DNA of 64,000 bases from Atopsyche davidsoni (lineage: Eukaryota > Arthropoda > Insecta > Trichoptera > Hydrobiosidae). The DNA lies in NCBI GenBank assembly GCA_022113835.1, contig JAILWY010000018.1, positions 9,277,001 through 9,341,000 on the forward strand. The letters run 5' to 3'. The notes below the pieces were generated by a model. The model did not search any database. It saw nothing but the letters and a program-made list of their open reading frames with translations, and had not been told where the DNA came from. The position numbers and the translations under genes are program-made. Shown piece after piece: positions 38,314 to 51,310 of this stretch (its first letter is position 1; the number at the start of each line of letters is the position of its first letter).

Positions 38314-39334
38314 GATTAGAGTAAGACATGTGAGGATTTGTATTATTTACGAGTTGTGGATGAATACTTTCTCTTAATTTTAATTGGCGCACGTACGATT
38401 AAAATAATATTGTAACTCGACAAGTAAAACTCTTATTGAACGATAGCTCGATAGTAATATTGGCCAGTTATTAGTGAATGGGAACTTGGTAAGGTGAATC
38501 AACGGTGTCATAAAATAAACATTACGCGAGTGGAATCACCTATTTTTGAAATTGATAAATACTCGTTTAAACATATTTTGTATGAAACTATTTAAAAATA
38601 ATAACAATAAGTAGTAAAATTTACATTGAAAAGAAATGCCATTAAGTAGTATGAATGAGCTGCAAGGATTTAGAAAGTTTATATCAGACAGGCGTACAAG
38701 GGCTCAAGGTATTAAAATGCGAGCGTATAGAAGACCATTGTCTTGTAAATTTCATGCGTGTTGTAGTAATAAATGATATATTCAATATAAACGCTATATT
38801 GAAAGCCATTGTGGATACATGTCAGCAAATTTGAATAATGAAGAGTAAGCTTGCTTATCTGTATCGGAGCGGGGTCTCTGAAAGTAAAACTTACGAAATT
38901 ATATTAAGTGATGATGAAAATATTCAGCAAATAAGTTGCATTCAATGGTGAATGATTGATTTATTTCCTACAAATATTTTTCTACGTGCGATATAGACTT
39001 TCCAGAGATCAACAGCTCGTGTGATGATGGAGCTATGACTTGCATTAGCTTAGCACATTCAATGAAAGTGTTCCGCGTCTGACAACCTCTGATGGGTCAG
39101 AGTGTAATTGTAGAAATCTTTCACAGTAAAGAACGCGAAAGTGAAATGAGCACACATCACAGCTATTATATATATCTTCATTTTAACATGTAAGAAGCCT
39201 TCCAGTACAAATTTTACTGTAAACTTAATCACCAAAGTTCCAGGCATGATTAAAACTGTTTTTTACATTTATTTTAAAGTTTTTTTACTTTTAGTTAAAA
39301 ATGAAATCCGTAAGACGAATGTATACTTTTAATT

Positions 39335-39386
39335 AAGCGGCCTTGCCGCTTTGGTCTAAAATTGAAATTTTGATTGGCTGACGTCA
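39335..39386. promoter_or_regulatory. Hairpin, inverted CCAAT box and CRE in close order
   Basis: AAGCGGC and GCCGCTT (39335-39341 and 39345-39351) form a tight hairpin. ATTGG (inverted CCAAT) follows in the 39370s, and the perfect CRE palindrome TGACGTCA is at 39379-39386. CCAAT next to CRE is a common promoter or enhancer pairing. No gene start is recognised next to it. Confidence 0.3.
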
Positions 39387-42300
39387 CTGCCCGCTGTGAG
39401 GGTGCTCAGGTATCCGACCCAGGTAACAAAATACCCTAGTTATGATTTGAGCTTACGATTTCCAACGAAATACAGAAATGCGAATCTCTACAATGGATTA
39501 TAAAAAAATGGAATGTTAAAAGCTTACTAAAGTAAACTTCAAAACAAAATAATGATCGGAGAATGACCATTTTTCTTAGTTTATTTTTTGTATTTGATTT
39601 TTTATTAGGTCAGAGTAAAAAGGTATGATAAAATAAAAACCACTAAAACATTATTTAAGTTCAATTTTTTTTATTTTGATACGATTTTTATGTGAATACA
39701 CACACACAAGACAAATAATTTAAAAAAAACTTCGTTGAATTTTCAGTTTGAAATATGTATTATTATGAAACTTATAATATTTTTTTAGCGTGTTTTGGGA
39801 ATTTGCCCTTGTTGCAATCATACAGTGCTTGGGAAAATAATTATTCAATACATACGAAGTATAAAGGGTGTTGTTTACATTAAGCTACTTATTAAATATA
39901 TTGTTTCCTTGATTATATCACAAATTATAAAAAAAAAACATTGTTATACGCCCGTTTCGGTGGAATAAAGATAGAATTACATAGTAATCTATTTATAGAC
40001 ATTGGAAGACAAAAAGTGCTAGATTTACAATACTTATGTAATGTATTTATTTACAAAAAAATCTCCAACCCTGAGTCTCCATGAATTGAAAATCGTAAAT
40101 AGTGAAAGGGTCGTATAAAAAACACACCTGCCATCAGCTGCAGTGAAATATAAAAACAGTGAAGAAGTAGTTCAGATGAAATAAATTTTATTTTAACGTG
40201 TCGCTGGTCGAATTTCTAAAAAATAAAATTCTAAATACAATTCTATAATTATACATTATATATGTTGTACTTAGGGATAAAATTTATATTTGATAAATAA
40301 TTTCAATACCTTGCAATCATTTTAAATGCCAACTGCGACGAAGTATAAAAACTTCACATTTCATATGCTGTTCATGAACTGATATTTTCTCTATAATGAG
40401 TTTGAATGGAATGCACAAGTGAAATGATCCACCCGGAGACACGACAAGGCACATATGATTATAGGGTAAAAGCTGCGAGAGCTTTTATTGCATCAATTGA
40501 GCTTTGTTGAAAACAGATTCAATGTAATTGACTTTATGATAATTATATACGATGTAAGATACCCTTTCTTATCCAGCGACATTTCATTCGAAATAAATTA
40601 TATAATTCTTCATGCACATGTTGTACAGACATGAAATATTTATGTAATCGTTAAAAAATGGACAGAAGTCATAAACGTTCCCAAATATTTATGATACGCA
40701 ACACTGTTATACTTATTTACACCTACAGAATAATTTAAAATTATGTTTAAATAATATTTTGTGGAGGAATTAATTTAAAGATTTTAGGTTTTTTCCCTGT
40801 TGAATTACTACCAATCCAAACCTATAACAAGATAGATATGCGGAAGGCAATTTACGATTAGATGAAAACTGTCATAGAAATTATCGGTATGAGTCCTTTC
40901 ACTTTCTGCAGACAAAGAAGCATTGTTAGAACCCTATTCTCTGGTCAGTATTGTTTTTGAAGCACAATCCACAATTCGCGGATACGAACAGTACGTACTG
41001 CCCCTAATGGTCGGGAAATAGGCCATTACAATAATTTCCGTGGCTTCTCGCATCATACCCCGACCGCAAAAACTCAACCAAAATACCAATACATTCCCTG
41101 TTCTAAATTATTTAAAGACTAAATTAATATCATAAACAGTAGAATATTTCGATTTAGCGCTTATAAATATTTATAGCATAAGTTTAACTTCGACATAATA
41201 ATTTTTCGTGTAACAGTTTTGAGGGCAGAATGATCACGATATTGGTTTAGTCTTTGACCAAAGCTCTTCGGACAAGTACTCTGAACAGAACTTCTCTCTA
41301 TAAAACCGACAGTCATGACAATTAGTTCAAACCACGCCGGTTGACTGCGAAAGGAAGAGTCTCTATAACTGTCTGCTAGCAAGGTTCCCGCTGTCACGAC
41401 TCCGCTTTTTATCAGGTTTTATGATTTATTCTGATGCACTCGGTGCCAAATCGTGATATTATTAATTTTATTTTTACTAAGATTATGCTAACGCCGCACC
41501 TGTATTTCTAAATAATGACATTAATTTTTTAAAATAAATGTAAAAGAACCATCGAAATGTATGTTTTAAAAACGTATATTTTTTCATACCAATAAATTTA
41601 ATACAAAAATAAGAATATAAAAAACAACAATTTGGAAGATATATCAGTTAATTTAACCGTTATCTGAAAATACTGTCAGTAATCTAGAATATATCTAAAC
41701 AATTGAATGTCTTCAAAATTCGGCTGTATAAACTTTCGTAGCAATATAGATAACACAATTTAAAAAAAAAATCGAAAACCCACGTCAAAAGAAAACACCG
41801 CCAGCGAAAGTTTACTCAGTCTATAATTATTTATCTCCTTCTAATGCGCTGAAAGCGACAGAGAGGGAACACAAAACGACGCCAAAGTCGAGTCATCCGA
41901 AACTCGAACTGGCTGAAAGAAATCAGATGCTTTAGGAATAAAACCATTTTAATGTGAAGAGTTGAATCGAGGCGCTCGTGACTCAGGCGGTATATCACGG
42001 CTGCCGGAGACGCATTCGTGGTGAGTTCATTGAAATGCGAGATGATTCAAGTTTGTTGACTTACAAAAACTATGACAAGGCACGGTTACCGAGCTTCACA
42101 CTAATAGTACCGAGAATCAAAGCACCAAACTGAAAAAATAACACCTTTTTTCAAATCAGTCTATCTAAATTTAACTAACGAATAACATTACATTTCAAAT
42201 GAATGTAATTTTTTTTTTACATTGTGTTGCATTTTTTCACATCGGTATTATTGTGAACACATTCTCACAAAATGTAGTAATCTTATTTATTTGTTACACA

Positions 42301-42635
42301 TATCAATTTTACTTAAGAATATTGGTAATGGGTTGTAATTAAAAAAAGCACAAATAATGTTAGACAAAAAGTAAAAATAACTGAGAAATGCAATTATATG
42401 TTTTTACACATATAGATTACGCCTGTATGATATGTTGCATCAGACGTACGGAATTGAATAAGCTGGAGAATGAGCTCCAGAGCAGTAGCGGGACAGGTGC
42501 TCGCCATGTGGCCTCCCCGCGGCTTTTGGCCTCACGTTGGGACAAAAGGCTGATCGCCCGAAGTTGTGGTCCTTCCGAGTATGTATTATATATTAAATAT
42601 GTGTTAATAAAAATAAATATGCTTTATCACGCTTA

Positions 42636-42638
<3 letters not shown>

Positions 42639-42692
<54 letters not shown>
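42639..42692. repeat. (AT)27 microsatellite
   Basis: An uninterrupted run of 54 bases alternating A and T. Confidence 0.98.
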
Positions 42693-42695
<3 letters not shown>

Positions 42696-45600
42696 AGAGT
42701 CCAGCGGTTATGATTTAAGAGTTATCGACAAAATACAATTTAAATAATTAAAGTACAATGACGTTACTGTGCTTGAAATGGACTATTAAATTTAGTTGTG
42801 AGTGTTAAACAGCAAAATAATAAATTTTAATTAGTGGTTTTGCCTTACTCAATATTATTTATTGATAGTCTTCACGGTTCATATAAGAATGTCAGACTAT
42901 TTCCTGAAATTTTATGTATAGTCAATATATTATAACTGAACGTTATACTGGTAAAATGTGTACATTCAGTTTAAACGATAATTGGTCGAGCAACTACGGT
43001 CCAGTAGAAAAGGACAAGTCTCCGCAGAACCCTGCCTAAGAACTTTCACTGGTAGTGAGTAGGTAAGCAAGTACATTGCTATAATGTATGACAGGATGGC
43101 CGCGGGCGGTAAGCACAGAAACCCGCCGCCCGCAGGTGCCGCGAGTGCCTTCCAACTCTCCGCATTGGCGTAAACAGGCATATTTTTAAGTATAAAAAAA
43201 ATATATATAAATATATATATATAGATAAAAAGTACTGTTTTTAAGCTGGCTTTGTATAAGCACCAATTAAGTGTACTGTAAAGCGTCGAATGAATTTTAA
43301 CGAATACGTTATCTTCGACTATAATGATTCACAATTAATGCCTTCAAGTACTTGTCGGTGTACTCGCACTTTGCAAGTTATCCAAAATAGTCTAGGAAAA
43401 ATATAATACAAAACAGATAAGAATCAAGGCGCCTAAAATAATGTAGCGCAAAGAAGGAAATGTCCAATTTGAGCTGAGATCTCTATTGTGGTCATTCAAA
43501 CGAATTGACATATTTCTGTGATAAGCTGATAACATTTTTCAACCCCAGTGAAAAAAAAAATACGATAATAAAATCATTCATGTCTGTTGCTTCAGTAAAA
43601 AAATATATACCCTTGTTAAACAATGGGTATTTGTTCTTCAAAAAATGTCAGTAACCAACAGAACAATAGAAGAGTATGTTTCTTCTAAAATCACGTAGTA
43701 ACTGTCTGCCAATGAATGAAATAACATTTTAAGTAACTTTAGAGTGATTTATGATGGCAGGTAAACGTACACTATTTCTATTTATCGAATTCGTGAATGA
43801 ATTTACCTGCCTATACTGTTATCAGTGTGATATTAGCAATTTCAGAATTACAATCATACGTGACGTATATTAAATGTAGTAAAAATCAACAAATATTATT
43901 AACATTTGGAGTCAGTCAGTTCCGATTAAAAATATCTAATTAACTCGTTTATACATCTCGTAATTTGAAAAAAAAAAAACACTGCTTCCTTGGATTAAAT
44001 TAATTTGATGACTACAATTTATGACGACCGTTAATGCCACGAAATATAAAATCGCTCACGAGGGAGTAAGTCGGAGGCTTCTTACATAAAGAAAAAAAAA
44101 CACAACGAGCGGTTCTTGGTATTCTGCCACAGCGGTGGAGTCCAGAATTTCAGCTAGCCGGACATGGTCACAAAGGAAACTTCACGCCAGCTGCTCTGCA
44201 GTCCTGGGGGTGGAGAATTCTCGGCTTATAATAAATGCTATATTTTAGTAATGAGGAAAAAACACACCGTCGGTGGAATGGAAAATATCACGTGATGGAA
44301 GCTGACTTACTGCACGTGTCTGAACCAACGGGAATCTTGGTTTTTGTGGAACGGCGTGTTTACGTTTGATTGAAACGAGCTGGCGCCCATGTTAAACAAG
44401 AGGATATGTACCTACTGGATGCATGGGATCCGCTATCTCATACTATAATGTTTACATATTAATCGAATAGCTATTAATTTTATCTATAATAGCACGTAAA
44501 AAATAAACAGTTATAGTCAGGCAGTGATTTAGAGTAAAATCAATAAAAATACAACTAGGAAATATTAAATATATTATTGAAAAACAACACTGATCAAAAT
44601 ATATTATGAAACGTTTACATACTATCAAAAATAGTTGAATGAGTACTTTTTTTAATTGGGCCATCAACAACAAAAAATATCCAAATGTCAGCGATAGCCA
44701 ATTTTTTATATTAAATTCATATACTCTCAAGAATTAAAATACAAAATGATCAGCTACTATGAAAATAACATGCGCCGGTATAGTCATCCGGCAAAACAAC
44801 ATCGTAAATTCGATGTGGGGACTCGAACGTTCGTCCACGAGCGACACGACCAGTGCCCGGACAGATGAGATCATCGCATAATGAATGTGATAAGGTATAT
44901 TTTATTCAAGTGCGTAGTTTAATTTGTAAACAAATATTGAAATTGAGTGAAGCTCACTCCGCGAGAGCTCAGGCATAATGAGCTTCTCGTGTCGCATTTG
45001 CATACTAATTGTGCGCCGGGCAGATGGCCCGCAGCGGGCTGACAGCCGCCCACGGGTCGCAAGACAAATCACCGAAGCTTCGTCGCCAAACCGAATTATG
45101 TCAGATGAATGGAGGATCCGTCAGCAACATAATTACCATGGAATTAGAAAGTCAGCTATCGCATACTTTGAATGACAAACTATCGCAGGTAGATTTCTTT
45201 GCATGAATCAGTTCTTTTCAACGGCGCGAAGTTTCCAAAAGTATCAAATAGTGAAATAAAAATCAAAAGTAGCAAAAACTTATGAATAATTCATACAAAT
45301 ATTAGCAAGGTAGGATTATAGTCCTCGTTTTTTTATGAATAGTTTAAATAATTAACCTTTATAATAAATTCAAATTCATAATTTGAAAATACAATAAATT
45401 AATATTTACATACAAAAAATATGCTAACCTTTTTTAAATAAATCTTAAGAGTCATTTGAATTTAAATTATTTTTAAAAGAATGTGTGCAGAAATAAAATG
45501 GCAATTGAGTCTTCAATTCAAGATTATTCACATAAAAAAGCTAGATATATTTTGAAAATAAAAATACCAACATCAATAATTAATTGAAAATTAGAAAATA

Positions 45601-47957
45601 ATCAAGCTTTAGCGTAAGATGTGACGGTTCGGATTCTCTACTAGTCGATTGGCATCACGATAATCTCAGAGCGGGAATAAAGGCCTGCCGCTATCGTCAT
45701 GCAAAATATCAATAAAATACAAAAAGTATTTCAAATAGAATACTAAAAAATATTAATATTTGGTGTTCAGGTGAAATTGGCCATGAGATATTTCGTGGTG
45801 GACACAGTAAAGTGTTGTACAATGCAATATATTTGCCGCCAAGTATTTTTGCAAGTTCCACGGAAACTGAAAAGATTTACGGCGCTCCATAAAATGAAAG
45901 GGATTTAAGATATTGTGAGGCCGACTTCCCATAACGGGAGATCACGAACTCCGGTACAACAGGTGAAGTCCAGAAACAGAGCGCGTGTCCGCCACAATAG
46001 CTGTTATCTATAATCCTCGTGTAAAAAGTCACCACTGATTTTTAGGGTGCAATTAGTACCTCATCAAAAATTAGCAACGAAGCACGTACCGAATGTATTT
46101 TTATGACTTTTCATTATTTACAACGTGAGAAAAGAGGACGGTTCGGGATTTAAATAAACAGAAAAATCACTTGCTTCATGGAATTTTTACTCAAATCGTG
46201 TGGTTACAATGGAAAAAAAGCATATTCAAAAGTATCAATAAAACTATTACTGTAACTTCAAGCTAAAACTTTTCAATCGTGTATTCTCGTGTAAGCCAAA
46301 TTGCAGGTATATCCAAGATAAAATATGACTTAAATAGCATATTATAATTTAAAGGTTGAACATAAAATTATACATCGAAAAAGATGCTCTCGCAAATTTA
46401 TTTAAAAAGAAAAGAGCTGTTTGTGAAATTTTCTTCTCGGCTTTGGAGCATATAAGAGTGAATGTGAATAATCAATAAGCAACGGAGATCACTTGATGTA
46501 AGAGATACCTACGCTTTAGTCTACAAAAACGTGCATTACGCTACAAGAAAAAAACTCGATAAAGAATTTCGTTATACACATCGTCGATAGGTCAAGAAAC
46601 TGGCGGTTGAGTCAGTCTGACTCTGAGAAGACCGGTAAAAGCTTTCTACTGGAGATTGGCCACAAACGGTCCGAGTAGTTATTCTTGTTTTTTTTTCTAT
46701 ACAAGACGAAAGTTGCCTTCGATGTGTTTTGATATATGGACTGGCCGATCGATCGTGATTTGGTAATCCGCGAAATTTGACCCCCAGAGAAACAATATAT
46801 TATAACGCCATTGTACATTATGCAAGCCTAATTTATTTTGACAAACGCTGGGTCAACTCGAGTTTTCACGGGGTGAAATTATTAATATTATATGAATGCT
46901 ACTTCGCTAAACCTTAGTTATAATATGGTTAAGTAATTTCGCCCGGCGGTACTTGCGTTAACATAAAATCCAGAATAACCACGTTGAAGGTTTGATTACT
47001 TCTAAATACTCCACTGGGTATTAAAGCCCACACGGCAGTCTTCAATTGTACTAAATGTCTCCAGTGAGTCAGGCGGCTGTCACGCTCGCTGGGACGATAA
47101 GGCGGCCGTGCGTCGACCTCTCCTTTTTGGGCAGTACGAACCTGAGAACTACTTTTTAATACTTTTCGTGAGTATAATTTGCATTATTGCACAAAACGTC
47201 CGCAGCATCTCCAAACGCTCTCTTTTACTGACAAAAGATATTAATCAATTGATGGACTGGATCGATATAATAATGCCCACGCAAATATAATATTAATTCC
47301 CTTGAAATAAAACATATGCTGTTAATGGTATGGAATTTATATTTATACATAAATATATCCATAGAAAGATTATAATGATTCTTGTTTGGTGATATATTCA
47401 TTAACAGAACTTAAACATTTCAAAATAAATGATAAAATTTAATTTTTAATCACAAAATTATCAATCTAATCAAGAAAAATATCTGGTTTTGTTGGTGATG
47501 GAAGTCAGCGTGAAATCGTATCTGATCCACGGGTGGTGCGCAAACTCAGCGTATCAAGACATTTAACAAGAGCTCGCAGTCTCCATTAGCTTGGACGCAG
47601 CGTGAACAATTTAATTGTTAATTAAAATTGGCGGCGTGGCTTGCTGCCATGATTTATCCCATAACAGCCGTTCGAGAAAAGTGAACATCGAATACGCCAA
47701 ACTAACTGATCTCTGATGTAAGGGAGTGCCGAAGATATCAAGGCTAATGTTCACTTCATGCTTTTAATTGGTACCACACGAATGAAGAACACAGCATTTT
47801 ATATATCATTTATGTACATCGATTCCGAATAGCTTCAACGATGCTTGTACACCAGCGTGCAATAAATAACTTGAGATTCATCACGGGAGTGAATACGCAA
47901 GAAACGAGTTACTCTCAATAAAGGAGTGGCCACTGCTTATGTATAATTCACGATGTG

Positions 47958-47965
47958 TGACGTCA
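47958..47965. promoter_or_regulatory. Second perfect CRE palindrome
   Basis: TGACGTCA stands alone in mixed-composition DNA. It may be chance; no other motif supports it. Confidence 0.2.
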
Positions 47966-50239
47966 CTCCCTAAAGTATTGACCTCGCCGATTGTCATAAT
48001 TCATAATATTTTACGAAATTTCCATTAAATACATCTCTTATTAATGATGAAGGCCATTTTGAAGTTTAGCCGCAAGCAACAAGTAATTTTATTTTTCTCA
48101 GTTTAGATCTTAGTTAACAATATTTTATATGTAGTTTAGGTATATTATTTAAGTGCAGGTATTTATCGAAAAAATAAAAATATATTGTTATTAGTCACCG
48201 CCATGAAGTTAAAATGACTAACCCAAACGCACTCAAGCTTGAAACACAAAGTAAGCATAAATAATAACTTGCTTACTGAGCTTGCAAACGAAAGAATGCT
48301 TTCGAAAACGAACAAGATATTTTTTTTTATTTTATACTTATCAAAAATTGTCAAAAAACTAAATTGGAAATGCTGATACGAAAAATTTCCAAACATAATA
48401 GCTTCCGTGAAAACAAAATATATTATTACTCCGCAACCCTCTTCAAAAGTACAAAAGAAAATAAAAGTATTTAATAATAAGTAAATAACAATATCTAGTA
48501 AGAGGGTTATATATACTTATACAGTAGCATTAATATAAGTAATGCTTTTAGAAATGTTCGTTTTTTTAGCATCAGCAACGGTGTGTGGAGGTTATATTTT
48601 GCAAATACTTCAAGCCAAAACACGCGAAACAAAAAATTGGTATTTACTTTTCATAAAGTTTAGCTTTAAAACTGTGAATGTTTTGAGAAAAAACATTAAA
48701 TTATTTAAATTCCAGAACCGCCCTGTGTTTCCAGTATGCATAATACCCATCTGATATTACGTACGATTAAACAAACTCGACAACTAACAATAGCCAATGT
48801 TTAAGAGCACGTAGGTAGGTGCCTAGATAGTGAATAATACACGTTCATGCATAATATTTGTAGTAACTATCTTGAGAATGTTATCTTCGTTTCAATTATA
48901 TTAAGCTTCTCTCGACACGGAGTCTTAACACATGAGAACCCCGCACTAACTGAAGAAGTTAGACAGACTACAAGTGTGAAATAAAAAAAACCGGATATAA
49001 TTATCTAACGATCGCAGACCAAAGGGGGAGTTGCAGGCACTCACCCCGAAAAAAAACTCATTAGAATATTTGCGAAAGTGACATTTACCATACAGCAAGT
49101 GTCAGGTCTGTTTACAAACGATTTTGCGTAACGTTTTCTATTTTAGAGAAGATTGCATAAATAACAAACCCACACAGACTTATCATTCTGATTTTTTTGG
49201 TATTGGCTTTTTTAATTTGAGATATACAATAACTACTTTCGTTATTGCAAAGAAGGCAATGAATTTCTTGCGACACTTTTTCTCGTGCGACATTGTAGAA
49301 CATAATGGTACCTAAATAGTACAATCCGAATTGACGATAGCTCGAAGCCTTAATTGTATCTATGGGAAACGCGGTGGTTGCGGAAACTGGGCTTCAAAAT
49401 ATAATAGCTCATATAATAGCGATTATATTAGAATTTGTAACTATTATTAACGTAACACGATGGGAACAAATATTATAAATTTAATTTTATTAAGATAAAC
49501 AGCACATGAAATAGTTTTGTTTCTTCACAATAAAACAACGTGTTATAAAAATTATGAGAATATTAAATATTACAATCTTATATTTTTGATGGACGTATCG
49601 CTTATTTAAAGCCGGACGATATTATTACCAAATATTTTAACTTCAACGATTTTTATATATATTTTTTCATTTCCTTCGTCATGTGTCATTACACAAACAT
49701 ATAAACGCTGCATATATAAATCGAATCTCTACAAACTACTACAAGTGCATTAAAATCAAGTTGCATTTGAAGTTAATTTTAAGGAAGTAAGGTTTATGGT
49801 CCAAGCGGACGATACATGTCACATTATCGTGTGACCGGGTGCACGGTCGCAGAAAGACTCGCCGAGCTGGGAAGGAGATCTGGGACCGGGGACCTACTCG
49901 AGCGCGCTTTCAATAAACTTTAACTGCACTTCTCATAAATGAGCCTTGGCACTGCACCGCCTGCAGTTCCAGGAACGGGTTCCATCCAGGCGGGAGGACC
50001 GGCGTATTTAAATCTAAAATATGTTTACTTTGCATGAATGACATGTTTGTTAGCGAGCTTGCTTCAGCGCGAGTGGAAAGCGATGAAGATTGGAATCTAC
50101 AAATTAGGAATGCTTTTACATATTATTTAATGTGAATGCAACATTTTGTGATTTGAAATGACACCAAACAACATAGTGTTTGTTTTTTTATATGGCAATT
50201 TATTTGTTTGCTTACAAAATAAAAATACAAAATAAAAAT

Positions 50240-50470
50240 ACAAAAAAAAAATCGGAGTCTATAGCGATGCATTATGAGATTTTGTTGTTGTAACAAAGAC
50301 TGCGAGATTTTCCCACGTGTGGATGTCTCCCACCAGACTGAGGGTCCCCCCTGCCCGGCAGTATACCTGACATAAAATAGCGACACATGTGTCACAAATG
50401 ACGAGGATTGAGGAATCCATTCTTCCACCTCGCCGGACCAGCTGTTCCGAAGCCCCATATATATTTTATA
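50240..50470 (-). other. GC-raised block open in two minus-strand frames
   Basis: One frame reads RMDSSILVICDTCVAILCQ and the other SWSGEVEEWIPQSSSFVTH, each continuing for tens of codons. A possible acceptor (GGAACAG) and donor (CAG/GTATAC) are present. I recognise no family. It could be an alternative 5' exon of the RhoGAP gene or an old retroposon: the downstream edge on the minus strand runs into TTTTTATTTTGTA repeats. Confidence 0.25.
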
Positions 50471-50634
50471 AAAAAATGTCACATAACTTAAACACACATG
50501 CAACTTGCGTAACTAAGCGGAAGCGTTTCTGAATAGATTCAGTTCTAATAGATTTAGGAGTATAACGATCCGCGTATCGATTATTAAAATATGGATATTT
50601 AAAAAAATATATATTTAAGGGTATAGGTACTCAC

Positions 50635-50676
50635 GTGCATCGTAGCGATCCCTCGAAATGATGATCCGTAACCCAT
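50635..50676 (-). CDS. Candidate first coding exon of the RhoGAP gene
   Basis: ATG at 50676 in an excellent insect context (TACAAATGG) encodes MGYGSSFRGIATMH. It ends exactly at a strong donor, CAC/GTGAGTA, in phase 0, which fits the phase-0 acceptor of the exon ending at 35392. It lies about 330 bases from a GC island (51000-51310) that could be the promoter. The frame stays open upstream to about 50787. Joined, the protein would have 1313 residues. Support is phase, start context and donor only; the 15-kb intron and lack of homology keep this tentative. Confidence 0.35.
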
Positions 50677-50999
50677 TTGTACGCTTCTCTCGCAATGAAG
50701 GATTACAATAACCCCGTCATCCTCAGTCCCGGGTACGGCAACAATACAAATCACAAGTCTATTTTGTGCACTTAACTGTCGCAGCAATAATTAGCCGATA
50801 CGACAAACGTCTGGATTGTCAATATTGCAATTGTTACTAACGATAAACAACACCTCAGTCCTATCTGCAATGTATGCGAGTCTCACACAAGTAGAATTAT
50901 AATTCTGAACGTATAGTAATTAAAAAATGCAGTCGTTTTCAATTGTGAAAGCGTGTATTTTTTAAAACTTTTGTTTTATCTTCTCTTCGCGCCTTTATT

Positions 51000-51310
51000 G
51001 GTACGCCCTAAGCCTGTCTAGTTCTCGCGTCCACACTCGGCCGATGCGCAACGCCGACTGAGCGTGCGGGCTCGAGGCGAGCGGCAGGGAGGGCAAGCGG
51101 CCGGGCGGGCGGGCGGGCGGGCGGGCGCGGTGCCGGGTTGAAGGAACGCGCCCGAGCCGCCCGGCCGGGGCGGGCCTCAGCTGGGACCTTCGGGCGGCGC
51201 GCACGTGCCTGCACGCACTGCGCGCCGAGAGCACGCCCGTCATTTATCCTGCTTCTCAAATTATGATCGAAACTAAATATGCTAATGTGACAGGCGGCCG
51301 CCTCCCGCGT
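51000..51310 (-). promoter_or_regulatory. GC island, possible RhoGAP promoter
   Basis: A sharply GC- and CpG-rich island in AT-rich DNA, with a (GGGC)n run at about 51102-51126 that could form a G-quadruplex on the plus strand. The long frames across it on the minus strand (Pro/Ala/Arg repeats) are products of the composition. Its place just upstream of the candidate exon at 50635-50676 suggests a promoter. Confidence 0.35.

Larger units (their letters stand above)
35393..50634 (-). other. Presumed first intron of the RhoGAP gene (about 15 kb) or upstream flank
   Basis: AT-rich with no confident exon. It holds (AT)n runs at 38229-38310 and 42639-42692, perfect CRE palindromes TGACGTCA at 39379-39386 and 47958-47965, small GC patches at 42430-42580, 43080-43180 and 45000-45130, and a two-frame open block at 50240-50470. 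It counts as an intron only if the candidate exon at 50635-50676 is real. Confidence 0.4.

Noticed and set aside
38080..38392. Frames reading (YI)n on both strands
   Set aside because: These are translations of the (AT)41 microsatellite.
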